A stretch of DNA of 25,340 nt, taken from positions 726-26,065 of the forward strand of contig DJXI01000091.1 of assembly GCA_002449695.1 (NCBI GenBank), in the 5' to 3' direction. Source of the stretch: Verrucomicrobia bacterium UBA7008. Lineage in GTDB: Bacteria; Verrucomicrobiota; Kiritimatiellia; RFP12; UBA1067. Shown here in pieces: positions 22,711 to 25,340 of the stretch. Under the pieces are notes generated by a model. It had not been told where the DNA came from. It searched no databases and was given only the letters and a program-made list of their open reading frames with translations. Made by a program: the position numbers and the translations under genes. How positions within the stretch are numbered: position 1 is the first letter of the stretch; each line of letters opens with the position of its first letter.

Positions 22711-25340
22711 ATGAAAAAGAGGATCAAGGCATTCATTGCGGCGGCTTTCGCCGCCTGCGCCGTCACAGCCCACGCCGCTACCGGCAGTTCGGGGTGGTTC
22801 TTCGTGGATACCTCAGACGAGACGCTAAAGATCTCTGACGTGGTAAGCAAGTACTTCGACGGCGAGTACGGCGGGAATGCGGGGCGCAAGTCCACATTCC
22901 TTAACGGTACGTCTTGCGAAATCGAAATGGACGTGATCGTGGACGACTATTCAAAGGTCGATCATTGGCTCGTGAACGGGCGCGAGGTCCCGGACCACCT
23001 ATTTACGTTCGATGTCGGCTCCATCGGGGTTGGCGGCAAGCTCGAAGTCGTCGCCGTCGGAAAGAAGGATGGCGAGCGCTCCAAGCCATTCCGCGTGAAC
23101 TTCGACGTTGCAAAGCACGTGGACGAAGAGCACAAGGGCCTGTGGACGGCGCGGCCTTCGAACAGCGAGGGAATCGACGAGATCGTCTATACTCTGTACG
23201 GCGGTGCGCCGTCGGTCGCATTCCAGCTGGCACCGGAGAAGAATGGGAAGAAGCCGGACAAACTGGCGTGGCTGCCTGGCGACGAGTGGGCGCTTGCCCC
23301 GAAAATCGAGCTGAAGCCCGAAGTGCGCTCCGACGGGAACGGCAGCTGCACGTTCGGCACCGTGGGCAGCGAACTGGGCACAAGCAGTTCCGAAGGGAAG
23401 GCAAGCCACAAGCGGAACCGCCGCGCCGTGGGCAAACTCGCCCGCGTGATGGACAAGGAAATCGGCATCACCTTCACGGGCGGACCGCTGACATTGTCGT
23501 GGAATCCTCAGAAGAAAAAATGGGTGGCCGAGGATGTTTCCTTTGGCGGGGAGGTCAGCGGTTCCTTTGGCTTGACACATCACTACCCAACTCCCATAGG
23601 GCCGATGTTCCTGGAGGGAAAAGTCGAAGCGGCACTGTCCGGCATGTTCAAAATTTCAGGGATCGACAATGGCTGGGGCGGACTTGAAAGTTCGTTCACG
23701 CTCAGCAGCGAACGGTTGCCGAAGGTGACTGTGGCGGGTGGATACGGCATTAACAACGTTGCAAATGTAAAAGGATCTCTTTCTGGGATGTCCGTCCTTG
23801 AGGCGACGCACAGCAAGGGCGCGTGGACAGATGTCAGATGGGGCCTTAGGGGTTCTGGCGCAATAACGGCGAAGTTCCTTCCTTTTGAGGCGACGCTCTT
23901 TGAGTTGACTTCGGATACGCTCTGGATCATCAACAACAGTTCGCCGAAGTCGATGTGGCTCATGTCGGCGGCACCGGACGCCGGCCTTGAATGGCGGCTT
24001 CAGTCCCGCGACTATCTATCGTCGCCGAAGAATGGGCTACGGCTCATGTCCGCGCCGGGCGGCACTGATTTCGCAATTGCGGAATCCGGCGGCTACCCGG
24101 AGCCCGCGCCTGCAATGGCGAGCGGCGTGAAGGGCGACGCGCTTGCGTATCTGCGCGACAACGCGGCAAGGTCGTCCGCGAACCGCACGGAACTCGTGCT
24201 GCGCATCGGCACGAGCAACGAGTGGAGCGCGGCGGAAACCATGTGGGACGACGGCACGGCGGACTTCATGCCGTCGCTTGCGGCGATGCCGGACGGTTCG
24301 ATGGCGGCGGCGTGGATGAACGCCTCGCGCACGTTCGCCGACGGCGTGACGGTCGATGAATTCTGCGGCGCCGGGGAGATTGCCGTGGGGGTGCGCAATG
24401 CGGCTACGGGGACATGGACGTGCAGGAACCTGACCGATGATGGCGCGTTCGACTTCTCTCCCGTCGTGCGCGCGGCGGCAAACGGCAAGGCGCTTGTTGC
24501 GTGGCTGAGGAACGCATCGGGGAAGATGGCGAGTTCGGCCGCCGAGCCGACTGACATCATGGCGGCGGTCTATTCGGGCGGAGCATGGGGCGGAGCGACG
24601 GTCGTCAAGGGCGGCGTCGGCATCGTGAACGGCTTCGACGTGGCGTTTGACGGCGAGAGCGCCGTGCTGGCGTATTCGAAGGACGCGGACGGCGATCCCT
24701 CCACGCTTGGCGACGCCGAGATGTACGCGCTCCGTCTGGACGGCGGCGCGTGGGGAAGCCCGGTGCAGTTGACGGCGGCGGGCGAGGCGGACGGACGGCC
24801 GTTCGTGCGCGGTGGCGGCGATGCGTTCGCGGTCCTGTGGACGGCGGCCGGAACGCTGATGGAGACGAGGGAACTGGCACTGTCAACGGCCGTTGCCGTT
24901 GCGGCGGCGGACGGATGGACGCTGGACGGAGAGCTGACGATGATTCGGGGCACGGACGGACGCGACGCGCTGGTGTGGAACGGCGATTCGACGGCGGGCG
25001 GCGCGGCAGATGCGCCGACGGCGATGATGTACGACCCCGTTTGCGGCGTGTGGGGTTCGCCGGTCCAGCTGTTTGACGACGGGCGCAAAGAGAGTCGCCT
25101 GTCGGGTGCGGTCGGCGTGGACGGCGGGATCCGCATCGGCTACGCGTCGTCGTCCGTTGTGACGAATGCGGAAGGCGAGGTGTCGTTCGGCGCTGTTGAA
25201 CTCCGTACGCGCTTTGTCCCGGCGGTTTGCGATCTCGCCGTGGTGGAGGATGGCTTCTCGCTCTCGGCAGACGAGTTTGAGGACGGCGCGGAAGTCGTGT
25301 TGACGGTGAAGGCGGCGAGCCTCGGCTTCCGCACGGCGAC
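22711..25340 (+). CDS. Large exported propeller-like protein (3' end outside window)
   Basis: An open frame of 876 codons runs off the end of the window. It starts at ATG 22711, with GAAAGGA (22696-22702) 8 nt upstream and a signal peptide (MKKRIKAFIAAAFAACAVTAHA). Residues ~30-130 look Ig-like and ~130-480 are an unrecognised exported region. From ~490 to ~830 about six units share a pattern of W-S/G-x-x-x-x-L followed ~15-20 residues later by a hydrophobic A-x-x-W/Y strand (SMAAAWM, KALVAWL, SAVLAYS, AFAVLWT), suggesting a beta-propeller. From ~837 (CDLAVVEDGFSLSADEFEDGAEVVLTVKA) a CARDB-type Ig-like domain seems to begin. No enzyme motif was seen. It has no promoter of its own and is preceded by the hairpin array. 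Confidence 0.85.
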   Translation, partial: MKKRIKAFIAAAFAACAVTAHAATGSSGWFFVDTSDETLKISDVVSKYFDGEYGGNAGRKSTFLNGTSCEIEMDVIVDDYSKVDHWLVNGREVPDHLFTFDVGSIGVGGKLEVVAVGKKDGERSKPFRVNFDVAKHVDEEHKGLWTARPSNSEGIDEIVYTLYGGAPSVAFQLAPEKNGKKPDKLAWLPGDEWALAPKIELKPEVRSDGNGSCTFGTVGSELGTSSSEGKASHKRNRRAVGKLARVMDKEIGITFTGGPLTLSWNPQKKKWVAEDVSFGGEVSGSFGLTHHYPTPIGPMFLEGKVEAALSGMFKISGIDNGWGGLESSFTLSSERLPKVTVAGGYGINNVANVKGSLSGMSVLEATHSKGAWTDVRWGLRGSGAITAKFLPFEATLFELTSDTLWIINNSSPKSMWLMSAAPDAGLEWRLQSRDYLSSPKNGLRLMSAPGGTDFAIAESGGYPEPAPAMASGVKGDALAYLRDNAARSSANRTELVLRIGTSNEWSAAETMWDDGTADFMPSLAAMPDGSMAAAWMNASRTFADGVTVDEFCGAGEIAVGVRNAATGTWTCRNLTDDGAFDFSPVVRAAANGKALVAWLRNASGKMASSAAEPTDIMAAVYSGGAWGGATVVKGGVGIVNGFDVAFDGESAVLAYSKDADGDPSTLGDAEMYALRLDGGAWGSPVQLTAAGEADGRPFVRGGGDAFAVLWTAAGTLMETRELALSTAVAVAAADGWTLDGELTMIRGTDGRDALVWNGDSTAGGAADAPTAMMYDPVCGVWGSPVQLFDDGRKESRLSGAVGVDGGIRIGYASSSVVTNAEGEVSFGAVELRTRFVPAVCDLAVVEDGFSLSADEFEDGAEVVLTVKAASLGFRTA

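Overview
The window is GC-rich DNA with dense, mostly plus-strand genes. Nearly every start is preceded by a GAAAGGA-type Shine-Dalgarno sequence. The combination of BspA-type leucine-rich-repeat proteins, long arrays of InlB-like (Listeria-Bacteroides) repeats, a FISUMP-domain protein and a free-standing four-helix-bundle gene suggests a host-associated member of the PVC group, most likely a Kiritimatiellota/Verrucomicrobiota gut or rumen lineage. This placement is inferred from gene style; no rRNA or marker gene is present.

Layout. (1) 1-2622: tail of an unidentified gene, then a sensor kinase/response regulator pair overlapping by 8 bp, then a TrmL-type tRNA 2'-O-methyltransferase. (2) 2642-15221: a locus of exported paralogues, most with their own extended -10 promoter (TGnTATAAT, often with TTGnnn 17-18 bp upstream). 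These are a small two-repeat protein, a 1274-aa protein with a 579-bp internal tandem repeat, a 1023-aa protein, a truncated remnant, a 996-aa protein and a 331-aa membrane-anchored protein. All except the remnant carry an elongated InlB-like repeat (about 85-90 residues, with a W-K-x-D-W-A insert), and in most of them three copies lie at or near the C terminus. (3) 15248-19698: a tightly packed rhamnose/cell-surface glycan operon (rfbC, RgpF-like, rfbA, GT2, GT4), starting 26 nt after the last repeat protein. rmlB and rmlD are not in the window. (4) 19699-20617: non-coding, repeat-rich DNA. (5) 20618-25340: a FISUMP protein, a four-helix-bundle protein bracketed by two hairpin-forming 9-bp repeat arrays, and a large exported propeller-like protein that runs off the end of the window.

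Most notable observations. First, a well-preserved group II intron 3' end (domains V and VI) at about 10841-10929 sits between a start codon and a signal-peptide sequence. Its removal at the predicted 3' splice site would restore the 'MKR' N terminus used by neighbouring paralogues. Second, the four-helix-bundle gene lies between two related hairpin arrays and next to a C-type-lectin-like FISUMP gene. This resembles a diversity-generating retroelement (target plus Avd-like protein) without a visible reverse transcriptase. Third, the surface-protein paralogues share nearly identical DNA tracts, and one gene has an exactly periodic 193-residue repeat with a synonymous-site-invariant core. Together these suggest ongoing recombination among surface genes.
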